From Peptostreptococcus sp. (GTDB taxonomy: Bacteria; Bacillota; Clostridia; Peptostreptococcales; Peptostreptococcaceae): DNA of 16,763 nucleotides. Every line of letters starts with the position of its first letter. The first letter of the stretch is position 1. The DNA lies in assembly GCA_020025095.1 (NCBI GenBank), contig JAHHSS010000026.1, forward strand, positions 1 to 16,763. The letters run 5' to 3'. The notes beneath the pieces were generated by a model. That model did not search any database. It saw nothing but the letters and a program-made list of their open reading frames with translations, and was not told the DNA's origin. The translations under genes and the position numbers were made by a program. Of this stretch, positions 1-6,544 are shown one piece after another.

Positions 1-27
1 GGAGGAGACTTTTTATAGGTCAAAATT

Positions 28-1641
28 ATGGAAAAATTTATATACAATAGATTAAAAGAGTTAAAAGATTCGGATATAGTTTCATTTCATATGCCGGGAC
101 ATAAATATGGAAGAGTTTTTGATGAATTAGGATATGGAGATATTTTAAAAGAATTATATACTTTAGATACAACGGAAATTATAGGAACAGATAATCTTCA
201 CAATCCTAAAGATGTGATTTTAAAATCTCAGGAAAATGTAAGAAGAATTTTATTTCCTGAATATGATGATGTTGAAGTAAGATTTTTAATAAATGGAAGT
301 AGTTGTGGAATAGAAGCATCTATTATCTCAGCTTGTAGACCAGGGGACAAGATTATTATTAATAGAGCTTGTCATCAGTCTGCATATAACGGATGTATTT
401 TAGCAAACGCTCACCCTATTTTTGTTAATGAAAGAGTGGATAAGAAAAATAATATATTTCTTGGTGCAGAAATAGAAGAATATCTTGAAAAGATAGATGA
501 AAATAAAGATGCAAAAGCAATATTTATTACAAGACCAACATACCATGGTATGAGTTTTAGAATTTCTGAAATAATCGAAAAGGCTCATAAGAATGGGATG
601 ATAGTGATAGTAGATGAAGCTCATGGTGCTCATTTTGGGTTAAATGATAAATTTCCACATTCAGCAATAGAGTATGGTGCGGACATAGCTATTCAGAGTG
701 TCCATAAAAGCCTTCCGTCAATCACACAAACATCAATAATGATAATAAATGATAATTTAATAGAAAAAAATAAAATAATTGAAGAAAAGACCAAAGAATA
801 TAAAGTAAAATCTTTATGCTATGAAAAAGAAAAGAGTGAGAAAGAAAATATCAAAAAAAAGCCAAATTATTCTCAGTTAGTTGATAAAAGCAGACTAGAC
901 AGAGCTTTATCCATGACGGAAAGTTCAAGCCCATCATATATGATGATGATGAGTTTAGAGATTGCTTTTGACATTTATGAAAAACACGGTAAGAAATTGA
1001 TGGATGAGTTGTTAAATAACATTTATATCTTTAGAAAAAACGTTAAATCATATGATATTTTCAATACTACAGATCCTACTAAAATATTTATAAATACAAT
1101 AAATAATGGTATAAACGGCTATGATTTTGCTAAGGTACTAAGATATAGATATAATATTCAGGTAGAACTTGCTAATTACAGCGGTGTTTTAATGCTTTGC
1201 ACGATTGGAAATAAGAAAAAAGATTTTGATCTTATGCTTGAAGCTCTTAATGAAATATCAGAGAAAAAGCTCTTTGGTCTTAACCTTGAATTTTTTGATG
1301 ATATAGATGATGCGAGAAAGAAAAAGAAAAACGATGATATAAAAAGAATGACAACAAGCAAACAGATAAATCTAGAGTTTCCATGCATAAATCCAGAAAT
1401 AAAAATACACCCAAATGAAGCCTTTAATATGGAAACTGAGAGTGTTGCAATTGAAAAAGCACTTGGTAAAATATCTGGTGAGTTCGTAATACCTTATCCA
1501 CCAGGAGTTTGCCTTGTAGCTCCAGGAGAAATAATAGAGAAAGAAATAATAGACTTTATTATATCAGCATCAAAAATGGATGTAGATATAAATGGAATGG
1601 AGAGTTCTGAATTCACAGAAATAAAAATAATAAAGGAGTAG
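28..1641 (+). CDS. Orn/Lys/Arg decarboxylase-family PLP enzyme (YaaO-like)
   Basis: Fold-type I PLP enzyme of the Orn/Lys/Arg decarboxylase family, probably a cytosolic amino-acid decarboxylase feeding polyamine synthesis; the substrate cannot be read from sequence. Visible motifs are HMPGHK at residues 21-26, the cofactor-binding DEAHG at 196-200, the Schiff-base lysine K227 in SVHKSLP, and the C-terminal-domain signature PPGVCLVAPGE near 490-500. At 537 aa it is longer than Bacillus YaaO (about 480 aa). The extra length looks like two lysine/glutamate-rich insertions, around 245-290 and 425-450. It lies directly before tmk, as yaaO does in Bacillus. The ATG is the first start after an in-frame stop at 16-18. 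The only purine-rich site, GGAGGA at 1-6, is about 21 bases away, which is unusually far, and may instead belong to the end of a preceding gene. Family assignment is sure; the exact reaction is not. Confidence 0.93.
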   Translation: MEKFIYNRLKELKDSDIVSFHMPGHKYGRVFDELGYGDILKELYTLDTTEIIGTDNLHNPKDVILKSQENVRRILFPEYDDVEVRFLINGSSCGIEASIISACRPGDKIIINRACHQSAYNGCILANAHPIFVNERVDKKNNIFLGAEIEEYLEKIDENKDAKAIFITRPTYHGMSFRISEIIEKAHKNGMIVIVDEAHGAHFGLNDKFPHSAIEYGADIAIQSVHKSLPSITQTSIMIINDNLIEKNKIIEEKTKEYKVKSLCYEKEKSEKENIKKKPNYSQLVDKSRLDRALSMTESSSPSYMMMMSLEIAFDIYEKHGKKLMDELLNNIYIFRKNVKSYDIFNTTDPTKIFINTINNGINGYDFAKVLRYRYNIQVELANYSGVLMLCTIGNKKKDFDLMLEALNEISEKKLFGLNLEFFDDIDDARKKKKNDDIKRMTTSKQINLEFPCINPEIKIHPNEAFNMETESVAIEKALGKISGEFVIPYPPGVCLVAPGEIIEKEIIDFIISASKMDVDINGMESSEFTEIKIIKE

Positions 1642-1724
1642 AAACTTTATTTGATTATATAAAGCATATTTTGTAGTGATTTCTATAAATAATTTATTAT
1701 ATACAAGAATTAATCAATGAAAAA

Positions 1725-1733
1725 TGTTATAAT
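1725..1733 (+). promoter_or_regulatory. Predicted extended -10 promoter for tmk-holB-ricT
   Basis: TGTTATAAT is a perfect -10 hexamer (1728-1733) with the TG extension (1725-1726). No good -35 is seen, which is tolerated with an extended -10. The predicted RNA start is near 1740, immediately before the hairpin at 1741-1776. Confidence 0.6.
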
Positions 1734-1740
1734 GATTAAG

Positions 1741-1776
1741 TGTGAGCTATTTATGCATTTGTATAGATAGCTCATA
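1741..1776 (+). promoter_or_regulatory. 16-bp hairpin at the predicted 5' end of tmk mRNA
   Basis: Bases 1741-1756 pair without interruption with 1761-1776 (three G-U pairs) around an ATTT loop. The core is TGAGCTAT/ATAGCTCA. No U-run follows, so it is not a simple terminator. It begins about one base after the predicted start, so it could be a 5' stabilising stem, an operator, or part of a leader switch with the terminator-like hairpin at 1797-1840. Confidence 0.6.
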
Positions 1777-1796
1777 TTAAAAGATAAGGCTAATTT

Positions 1797-1840
1797 ATAT
1801 TGATAAGAGCAAGTGTGTTGTTTTCTATCAATATTTTTTT
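1797..1840 (+). terminator. Terminator-like hairpin in the tmk leader
   Basis: ATATTGATA (1797-1805) pairs perfectly with TATCAATAT (1826-1834), followed by a run of seven T ending at 1840. The stem has only one G-C pair and a 20-base loop, so it is a weak terminator. It ends 28 bases before the tmk start. It could end yaaO transcripts or attenuate tmk. Confidence 0.5.
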
Positions 1841-1868
1841 ACAAATAATATTGAAAAGGATGTTAATA

Positions 1869-2585
1869 ATGAGTAATTTAAAAGGAAAAATGTTTGTGAT
1901 TGAAAGTGGGACTGATGGTTCCGGAAAAGCAACTCAGACAAAGCTACTATATGATAGATTAATAAAAGATGGGTATAATGTAAAAAAAGTATCATATCCC
2001 AATTATGATTCAGAATCATCTGCATTGGTAAAGATGTATTTAAGAGGAGATTTTGGTAGGAAAGCAGATGATGTAGACGCATATATAGCATCTACTTTTT
2101 ATGCAGCCGATAGATATGCTTCATATAAAACAGAGTGGGAAGATTTTTATTTAGGTGGTGGAATCATAATAGCAGATAGATACACTACTTCAAATATGGT
2201 TCATCAGGCATCAAAAATGGATGATGTTGATGAAAGAGAAAAGTTTCTAGAATGGCTTGATAACTACGAGTATGGACTTTATGGACTTCCAAGAGCAAGT
2301 GAAGTGTTTTTTTTGGATGTTCCAGTAAAAATAAGCGAAGAACTTATGAAAGATAGAAAAAATAAAATAACTAATGAAGCAGAAAAAGATATACATGAAA
2401 GCGATCATAGTTATCTTGTAAAAACTTATAATAATTCAAAATTTGTAGCAGATAAATATAATTGGAATATTATAAATTGTGTAGATGCTAAGAAAAGCTC
2501 AATGCGTTCAATAGAATCTATTCATGAAGAAATATATGAAAAAGTATTAAAGGCTATTGATAATGAAAAGGAAAGTGAAAATTAA
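1869..2585 (+). CDS. tmk: Thymidylate kinase (dTMP kinase)
   Basis: Phosphorylates dTMP to dTDP with ATP, an essential step of dTTP synthesis in the cytosol. The protein is 238 aa, longer than the usual 205-215. Residues 14-23 form the P-loop GTDGSGKATQ and 103-109 carry the DRYTTSN motif. The residue after the P-loop lysine is alanine rather than Thr/Ser, with Thr next; my recollection is that this variant occurs in clostridial TMKs. I chose the ATG at 1869 because AAAAGGA (1854-1860) lies 8 bases upstream. An in-frame ATG at 1860 overlaps that site, and extension to a TTG at 1800 would put a terminator-like hairpin inside the gene. The stop overlaps the holB start by one base, so the two are translationally coupled. 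The tmk-holB-ricT order supports the call. Confidence 0.92.
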   Translation: MSNLKGKMFVIESGTDGSGKATQTKLLYDRLIKDGYNVKKVSYPNYDSESSALVKMYLRGDFGRKADDVDAYIASTFYAADRYASYKTEWEDFYLGGGIIIADRYTTSNMVHQASKMDDVDEREKFLEWLDNYEYGLYGLPRASEVFFLDVPVKISEELMKDRKNKITNEAEKDIHESDHSYLVKTYNNSKFVADKYNWNIINCVDAKKSSMRSIESIHEEIYEKVLKAIDNEKESEN

Positions 2586-3523
2586 TGTTTGATGGTATTT
2601 TAGGACAAGAAACAGTAAAAAAAAGACTAAATTCAGCTATAAAATCAAATAGAATAACTAATGCTTATATTTTCACGGGTCCAGATGGAGTAGGTAAAAA
2701 ATTAATGGCAGAGTCATTTGCAAGTTCTCTTATAGGTATTAATGCACAAAATAGTCCAGATTATATATTGATAGAGGCTAAAAAAGGAGAAAATTCTATA
2801 AAAATAGATAAAATAAGAGAATTAAATTCTAGTATGGGATTGAAGCCATATAGTGATTATAAAATATATGTGATAGATGATGCAGATAAAATGACTATTC
2901 AGGCACAAAATGCATTATTAAAAACTTTAGAAGAACCTTCTAGTTATGGTATAATAATACTGATAACCAGAAATGAACAAGCTCTTTTACAAACTATTAG
3001 ATCGAGATGTACAGAAGTTAAATTTTCTCCTCTAAATAATAATGATATAAAAAAAATATTATTAGATGAGGGGATAGATGAAAATACTGCAATGGTATCA
3101 TCTCTATTTTCAAGGGGGAGTGTATCTACAGCACTTGAAATTAGTAAAGATAAAGAAGTCAATGAAATTAGAGAAATGGTTGAATCTTTTGTATCGTATA
3201 TGATAATAGATAGCAATAAATTTGAAGTTACAAGAATATCTGAATATATGAAAAATTATACTGGTGAAACTGAATGGATACTAGAGCTTTTAAAAATATA
3301 CATTAGAGATGCTATTTTATATAGAGAAGGTGTAGCTACTGAGTTATTAATCAATATTGATAGAATGAAGATAATAAGAAAGATAGCAGTGTCTGCAACT
3401 GTAGCTCAACTTGGCAGAGTAATGTCGATAATAGAGGAAACTGAGACAAAACTTGCTGCTAATTGTAATTTTAATACTACGATACAGACGATGGCACTTA
3501 ATATTTATGAGGTGGTTAAATAA
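2585..3523 (+). CDS. holB: DNA polymerase III delta' subunit
   Basis: Clamp-loader subunit of the replicative polymerase; with delta and tau/gamma it loads the sliding clamp. The 312-aa protein has an AAA+ N-terminal half: Walker A-like GPDGVGKK (32-39), Walker B-like VIDDADKM (96-103) and the arginine-finger SRC motif (140-142). The C-terminal helical part is poorly conserved, as is typical. The stretch between Walker A and residue 75 lacks the four cysteines of the zinc module found in many delta' proteins, and the insert is short. Its ATG overlaps the tmk stop by one base, and AGGAAA at 2569-2574 is a plausible ribosome-binding site. The gene between tmk and yaaT is holB throughout Bacillota, which settles it against DnaX. 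Confidence 0.92.
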   Translation: MFDGILGQETVKKRLNSAIKSNRITNAYIFTGPDGVGKKLMAESFASSLIGINAQNSPDYILIEAKKGENSIKIDKIRELNSSMGLKPYSDYKIYVIDDADKMTIQAQNALLKTLEEPSSYGIIILITRNEQALLQTIRSRCTEVKFSPLNNNDIKKILLDEGIDENTAMVSSLFSRGSVSTALEISKDKEVNEIREMVESFVSYMIIDSNKFEVTRISEYMKNYTGETEWILELLKIYIRDAILYREGVATELLINIDRMKIIRKIAVSATVAQLGRVMSIIEETETKLAANCNFNTTIQTMALNIYEVVK

Positions 3524-3524
3524 C

Positions 3525-4421
3525 ATGGTAAAAATAGTAGGAGTAAGATTTAAGCCTGCAGGAAAAATATATTATTTTGATCCTGCAGACATAGATATAG
3601 AATTAGGCGTAGATGTTATAGTTGAAACATCTAGAGGCCTAGAGTATGGTATGGTCGTAGTAGGGCCTAAAGAAGTTTCTGAAGAGGAAATAGTTAGTCC
3701 CCTAAAACCAATTATAAGAATAGCCAATACTGACGATAAGATGACTTATGCTGAAAATAAGGATAAAATGGCTAGAGCTTATGAAACTTGTGAAGAAAAA
3801 ATAAAAGAACATGAATTAGAAATGTTTCTTATAGATTGCGAGTATACTTTTGATAGAAATAAATTAATATTTTATTTTACTGCAGATGGAAGAATAGATT
3901 TCAGAGATTTGGTAAAAGACCTTGCTGCAATATTTAAAACAAGAATAGAACTTAGACAAATAGGAGTAAGAGATGAGGCGAAAATATTAAACTCAATTGG
4001 ACCTTGTGGTAGACCACTATGCTGTTCAACTTGGATTGGTGAATTCATGCCTGTATCTATAAAAATGGCTAAGGAACAAGGTTTATCTCTTAATCCAGCT
4101 AAAATTTCGGGTGTGTGTGGAAGATTATTCTGTTGTTTAAAATATGAAGCAGAGGGATATTCTGAGGCGGTAAAGAAAATGCCTGCTATAGGTTGGATAG
4201 TTAAAGAAAACTTTGATGGCAAGAAGGGAAAAGTAATAGATGTAAATCACTTACTCGAGACGATAAAAGTTGAATATGAAGATGGAACAGTAGCTGTATT
4301 GTCTGAGGGCGATTACAAGGTAATTAAGTCATTTAGAAAAGATGGTAGAGATAAAAATAATGACGAAGAATTAGATGCGGAAGCACTTGCTGAGCTAAAA
4401 AAACTTGAAAGAGAAAAGTAA
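3525..4421 (+). CDS. ricT: PSP1-domain protein RicT (YaaT)
   Basis: In B. subtilis RicT forms the RicA-RicF-RicT complex, which carries Fe-S clusters, partners RNase Y in mRNA processing and affects developmental phosphorelays. The 298-aa product has the PSP1 core with two cysteine clusters: CGRPLCC (C161, C166, C167) and CGRLFCC (C198, C203, C204), spaced as expected for the family. The C-terminus is charged. GAGGTGG (3509-3515) sits 9 bases before the ATG at 3525; the longer reading from 3453 would run over the end of holB and has no ribosome-binding site. It follows the holB stop by one base and is the last gene of the operon. No ricA or ricF is in the window. Confidence 0.93.
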   Translation: MVKIVGVRFKPAGKIYYFDPADIDIELGVDVIVETSRGLEYGMVVVGPKEVSEEEIVSPLKPIIRIANTDDKMTYAENKDKMARAYETCEEKIKEHELEMFLIDCEYTFDRNKLIFYFTADGRIDFRDLVKDLAAIFKTRIELRQIGVRDEAKILNSIGPCGRPLCCSTWIGEFMPVSIKMAKEQGLSLNPAKISGVCGRLFCCLKYEAEGYSEAVKKMPAIGWIVKENFDGKKGKVIDVNHLLETIKVEYEDGTVAVLSEGDYKVIKSFRKDGRDKNNDEELDAEALAELKKLEREK

Positions 4422-4437
4422 AAAACTATAGTTTTGA

Positions 4438-4467
4438 TAAATAGTTCTCCATACAGAGAACTATTTA
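4438..4467 (+). terminator. Stem-loop after ricT
   Basis: A perfect 12-bp stem, TAAATAGTTCTC against 4456-4467, with a 6-base loop. Only a T-rich stretch (TTATTATATCT) follows rather than a pure T-run. A separate palindrome, AAAACTATAGTTTT (4422-4435), lies between it and the stop codon. Likely ends the tmk-holB-ricT transcript. Confidence 0.65.
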
Positions 4468-4543
4468 TTATATCTATAATTTGGCTTCAAAATTTATTGA
4501 AATGATACTAAATGGAAGGTAATTTAATTATAAATAGAAAAAA

Positions 4544-5299
4544 ATGGAAGTAAAATTATTAGAAAAAGAGAGAATAGATGACTTGCAATTTAATGGATTG
4601 AAAATAATTCAAAATCCAGAGTGGTTTTGTTTTGGCATAGATGCGGTCTTGCTTTCGAATTTTGCGAAAGTTAAAAAAAATTCAAGGGTAGTAGATTTAG
4701 GTACAGGAACAGCTATAATACCAATACTACTTGCGGGAAAAAGCTCTGCAAAAGAGATATATGGTGTTGAAATACAAGAAGAAGTTGCAGAAATGGCATC
4801 TAGATCAGTAAAATTGAATAATTTAGATGATAGAGTAAAGATAATAAATGAAGATTTAAATAATGTGTTGGGAATTCTAGAAAAAAACGCGTTTGATGTT
4901 GTCACATCAAATCCTCCTTATATGCATGCAAATGGTGTTATTAATGAAAGTGATAAAAAAGCTATTTCTAGGCATGAAATTAAGTGTGATTTAGAAGATG
5001 TAATAAGAGTAGCATCAGAATTATTAAAAGCTAATGGAAGATTTTTTATGGTGAATAGACCACTTAGACTAGTAGATATGATGTATTACGGAAGAAAATA
5101 CAGATTAGAAGCTAAATTTATTAGATTTGTTCATTCTAAAGTTGGAAAAGCTCCCAAACTGGTTCTTGTGGAATATGTAAAATGCGCTAAAGCAGAAGTT
5201 AAAATAATGGAGCCTTTATATGTATACAATGATGATAATAGTTATACAGATGAAATTTTAAAAATATATGCAAATAAAAGTGTGGAGGAAGAAAGATAA
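4544..5299 (+). CDS. trmN6: tRNA1(Val) A37 N6-methyltransferase family (YabB/TrmN6)
   Basis: SAM-dependent methyltransferase expected to methylate N6 of A37 in tRNA-Val; some members are annotated only as YabB-type methyltransferases. The 251-aa protein shows the N-terminal ERIDDLQF signature (9-16), the SAM-binding DLGTGT motif (51-56) and the catalytic NPPY tetrapeptide (123-126) of adenine-N6 enzymes. The stop overlaps the rsmI start by one base. No clear Shine-Dalgarno precedes the ATG; bases before it are A-rich and the nearest AAGG is about 25 bases upstream and next to an out-of-frame ATG. I keep this start because ERIDDL begins at the usual distance from the N-terminus. Promoter uncertain: TATAAT at 4475-4480 has no convincing -35. 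Confidence 0.88.
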   Translation: MEVKLLEKERIDDLQFNGLKIIQNPEWFCFGIDAVLLSNFAKVKKNSRVVDLGTGTAIIPILLAGKSSAKEIYGVEIQEEVAEMASRSVKLNNLDDRVKIINEDLNNVLGILEKNAFDVVTSNPPYMHANGVINESDKKAISRHEIKCDLEDVIRVASELLKANGRFFMVNRPLRLVDMMYYGRKYRLEAKFIRFVHSKVGKAPKLVLVEYVKCAKAEVKIMEPLYVYNDDNSYTDEILKIYANKSVEEER

Positions 5300-6132
5300 T
5301 GAAGGGAAAATTATATATTTGTCCTACACCAATAGGAAATCTCGAAGATATAACATATAGAACTTTAAAGGTACTAGAGTCAGTTGACATGATAGCAGCA
5401 GAAGATACAAGACATACCCTGAAATTATTAAACCATTTTAATATTACAAAACCACTTACTAGTTATCACGAACATAATAAAAATACAAAGGGAAAAATTT
5501 TAGTTGATGAGATAAAAGATGGGAAAAATATAGCTCTCGTAAGTGATGCAGGTATGCCGGGGATTTCGGATCCAGGTGAAGACATAATAAGAGAATGTAT
5601 AGAAAATAATATAGAAGTAGAAGTACTTCCAGGAGCATCGGCTTTTGTGATAGCTCTTGTTGGTTCTGGCATTGAAACTAGAAGATTTACATTTGAAGGT
5701 TTTCTAGATAGAGATAAAAAAAAGAAAAAAAAGAGATTAGATGAGATAAAAAACATTGATACTACTTTAATAATTTATGAGTCACCACATAGACTGAAAG
5801 AAACTCTCAAATTTATGGCAGATATTTGGGGCAATAGAAAAATTTCTTTGTGTAGAGAATTAACTAAAAAGCATGAAGAATATATGAGAACAACCATTGA
5901 AGAGGCAAGAGAATATTATGAAGAAAATGATCCTAGAGGTGAGTACATACTTATAGTAGATGGGAATAAGGAAAGTGTTAAAGAAACTGATATATATACA
6001 AACTTAAGTGAAAGAGAGTATGTAAAAATTCTTATGGACAAGGGTATGAGTAAAAAAGATGCTATTAAGATGGTGGCAAAAGATAGATCTTTGAAAAAAG
6101 ATATTGTATATAAGCAAGTTTTAGATTTATAA
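5299..6132 (+). CDS. rsmI: 16S rRNA (cytidine-2'-O)-methyltransferase RsmI
   Basis: Methylates the 2'-O of C1402 in 16S rRNA at the ribosomal P site. The 277-aa length is normal. Family signatures are CPTPIGNLEDIT (8-19), AAEDTRHT (33-40), the glycine-rich SDAGMPGISDPG (82-93), LPGASA (110-115) and YESPHR near 155-160. GGAGGAA (5284-5290) is a strong Shine-Dalgarno 8 bases before the ATG, which overlaps the trmN6 stop by one base. Residues 140-145 are six lysines encoded by two A8 tracts separated by one G (5716-5732), where RNA polymerase or ribosome slippage would give an early stop in either shifted frame. Followed by a strong terminator. Confidence 0.95.
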   Translation: MKGKLYICPTPIGNLEDITYRTLKVLESVDMIAAEDTRHTLKLLNHFNITKPLTSYHEHNKNTKGKILVDEIKDGKNIALVSDAGMPGISDPGEDIIRECIENNIEVEVLPGASAFVIALVGSGIETRRFTFEGFLDRDKKKKKKRLDEIKNIDTTLIIYESPHRLKETLKFMADIWGNRKISLCRELTKKHEEYMRTTIEEAREYYEENDPRGEYILIVDGNKESVKETDIYTNLSEREYVKILMDKGMSKKDAIKMVAKDRSLKKDIVYKQVLDL

Positions 6133-6139
6133 AAGTGTA

Positions 6140-6176
6140 TAAAAAAGTCTATGCATAATTGTATAGACTTTTTTTT
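6140..6176 (+). terminator. Intrinsic terminator after rsmI
   Basis: AGTCTAT (6146-6152) pairs with ATAGACT (6163-6169), extended by a G-U and a C-G pair to a 6-base loop, followed by eight T. The preceding A-run lets it work in both directions. Confidence 0.92.
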
Positions 6177-6425
6177 AAAAAAACAAATAGATTATTTTTA
6201 TTCTATATTAAAGTAAATCGAATAAAATGACTTTTTTGATAACTTTAATAAGAAAAATATGTCATAGGAATAAAAAATGTTGTATACAATAAGCAGTCAA
6301 GGAAATTATATTAAGTAGAAGTTCAATTTTTAATAATTAAAAGTCGGTTTAAAAATAAATAAACGATAATTGATTAATTGTATTTAGCATAGCTAGTTAT
6401 TAAGAAAACACAAATATATTATAAA
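6177..6425 (+). other. AT-rich spacer with no recognised gene
   Basis: About 250 bases between the rsmI terminator and the pncB control region. Only very short open frames are present, none with a ribosome-binding site (for example a 21-codon frame from 6227). I see no RNA gene or repeat here. Confidence 0.6.
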
Positions 6426-6460
6426 AAAATACTAAAAAATGTCAATAAAAATAGTATTTT
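6426..6460 (+). promoter_or_regulatory. Inverted repeat upstream of the pncB -10
   Basis: AAAATACTA (6426-6434) is perfectly repeated in inverse as TAGTATTTT (6452-6460), separated by 17 bases. It overlaps the region where a -35 element would lie, so it could be an operator. The AT-rich background makes chance occurrence possible. Confidence 0.35.
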
Positions 6461-6471
6461 CAAGTTATTTA

Positions 6472-6480
6472 TGATAAAAT
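6472..6480 (+). promoter_or_regulatory. Predicted extended -10 promoter for pncB
   Basis: TGATAAAAT has the TG extension and a 5/6 match to TATAAT. The predicted RNA start is near 6487, exactly where the hairpin at 6487-6525 begins. Confidence 0.5.
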
Positions 6481-6486
6481 GGAATT

Positions 6487-6525
6487 ATATAATAGGACTT
6501 TAAAATATAAAGTTCTATATTATAT
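6487..6525 (+). promoter_or_regulatory. Hairpin at the predicted 5' end of pncB mRNA
   Basis: Eight base pairs (6487-6494 with 6518-6525), a two-base bulge on the 3' side, then eight more (6495-6502 with 6508-6515, one G-U) around a 5-base loop. No U-run follows. It ends 6 bases before the AAGGAG site, so it could influence mRNA stability or initiation, or mark a protein-binding inverted repeat. Confidence 0.55.
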
Positions 6526-6544
6526 TAAAATAAGGAGTTTAAAA

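Noticed and set aside
1645..1664. CTTTAT/ATAAAG hairpin as a yaaO terminator
   Set aside because: Six pairs with one G-C pair and no T-run; the structure at 1797-1840 is a better candidate.
1800..1868. N-terminal extension of Tmk from the TTG at 1800
   Set aside because: It covers the terminator-like hairpin and has no ribosome-binding site; AAAAGGA supports the ATG at 1869.
3453..3524. N-terminal extension of RicT from the TTG at 3453
   Set aside because: It overlaps the end of holB in another frame, while GAGGTGG supports the ATG at 3525.
6227..6292. 21-codon frame after rsmI
   Set aside because: No ribosome-binding site, low-complexity peptide, no recognised homology.
6479..6544. N-terminal extension of PncB from the ATG at 6479
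   Set aside because: That ATG lies inside the predicted -10 element, and AAGGAG supports the ATG at 6545.
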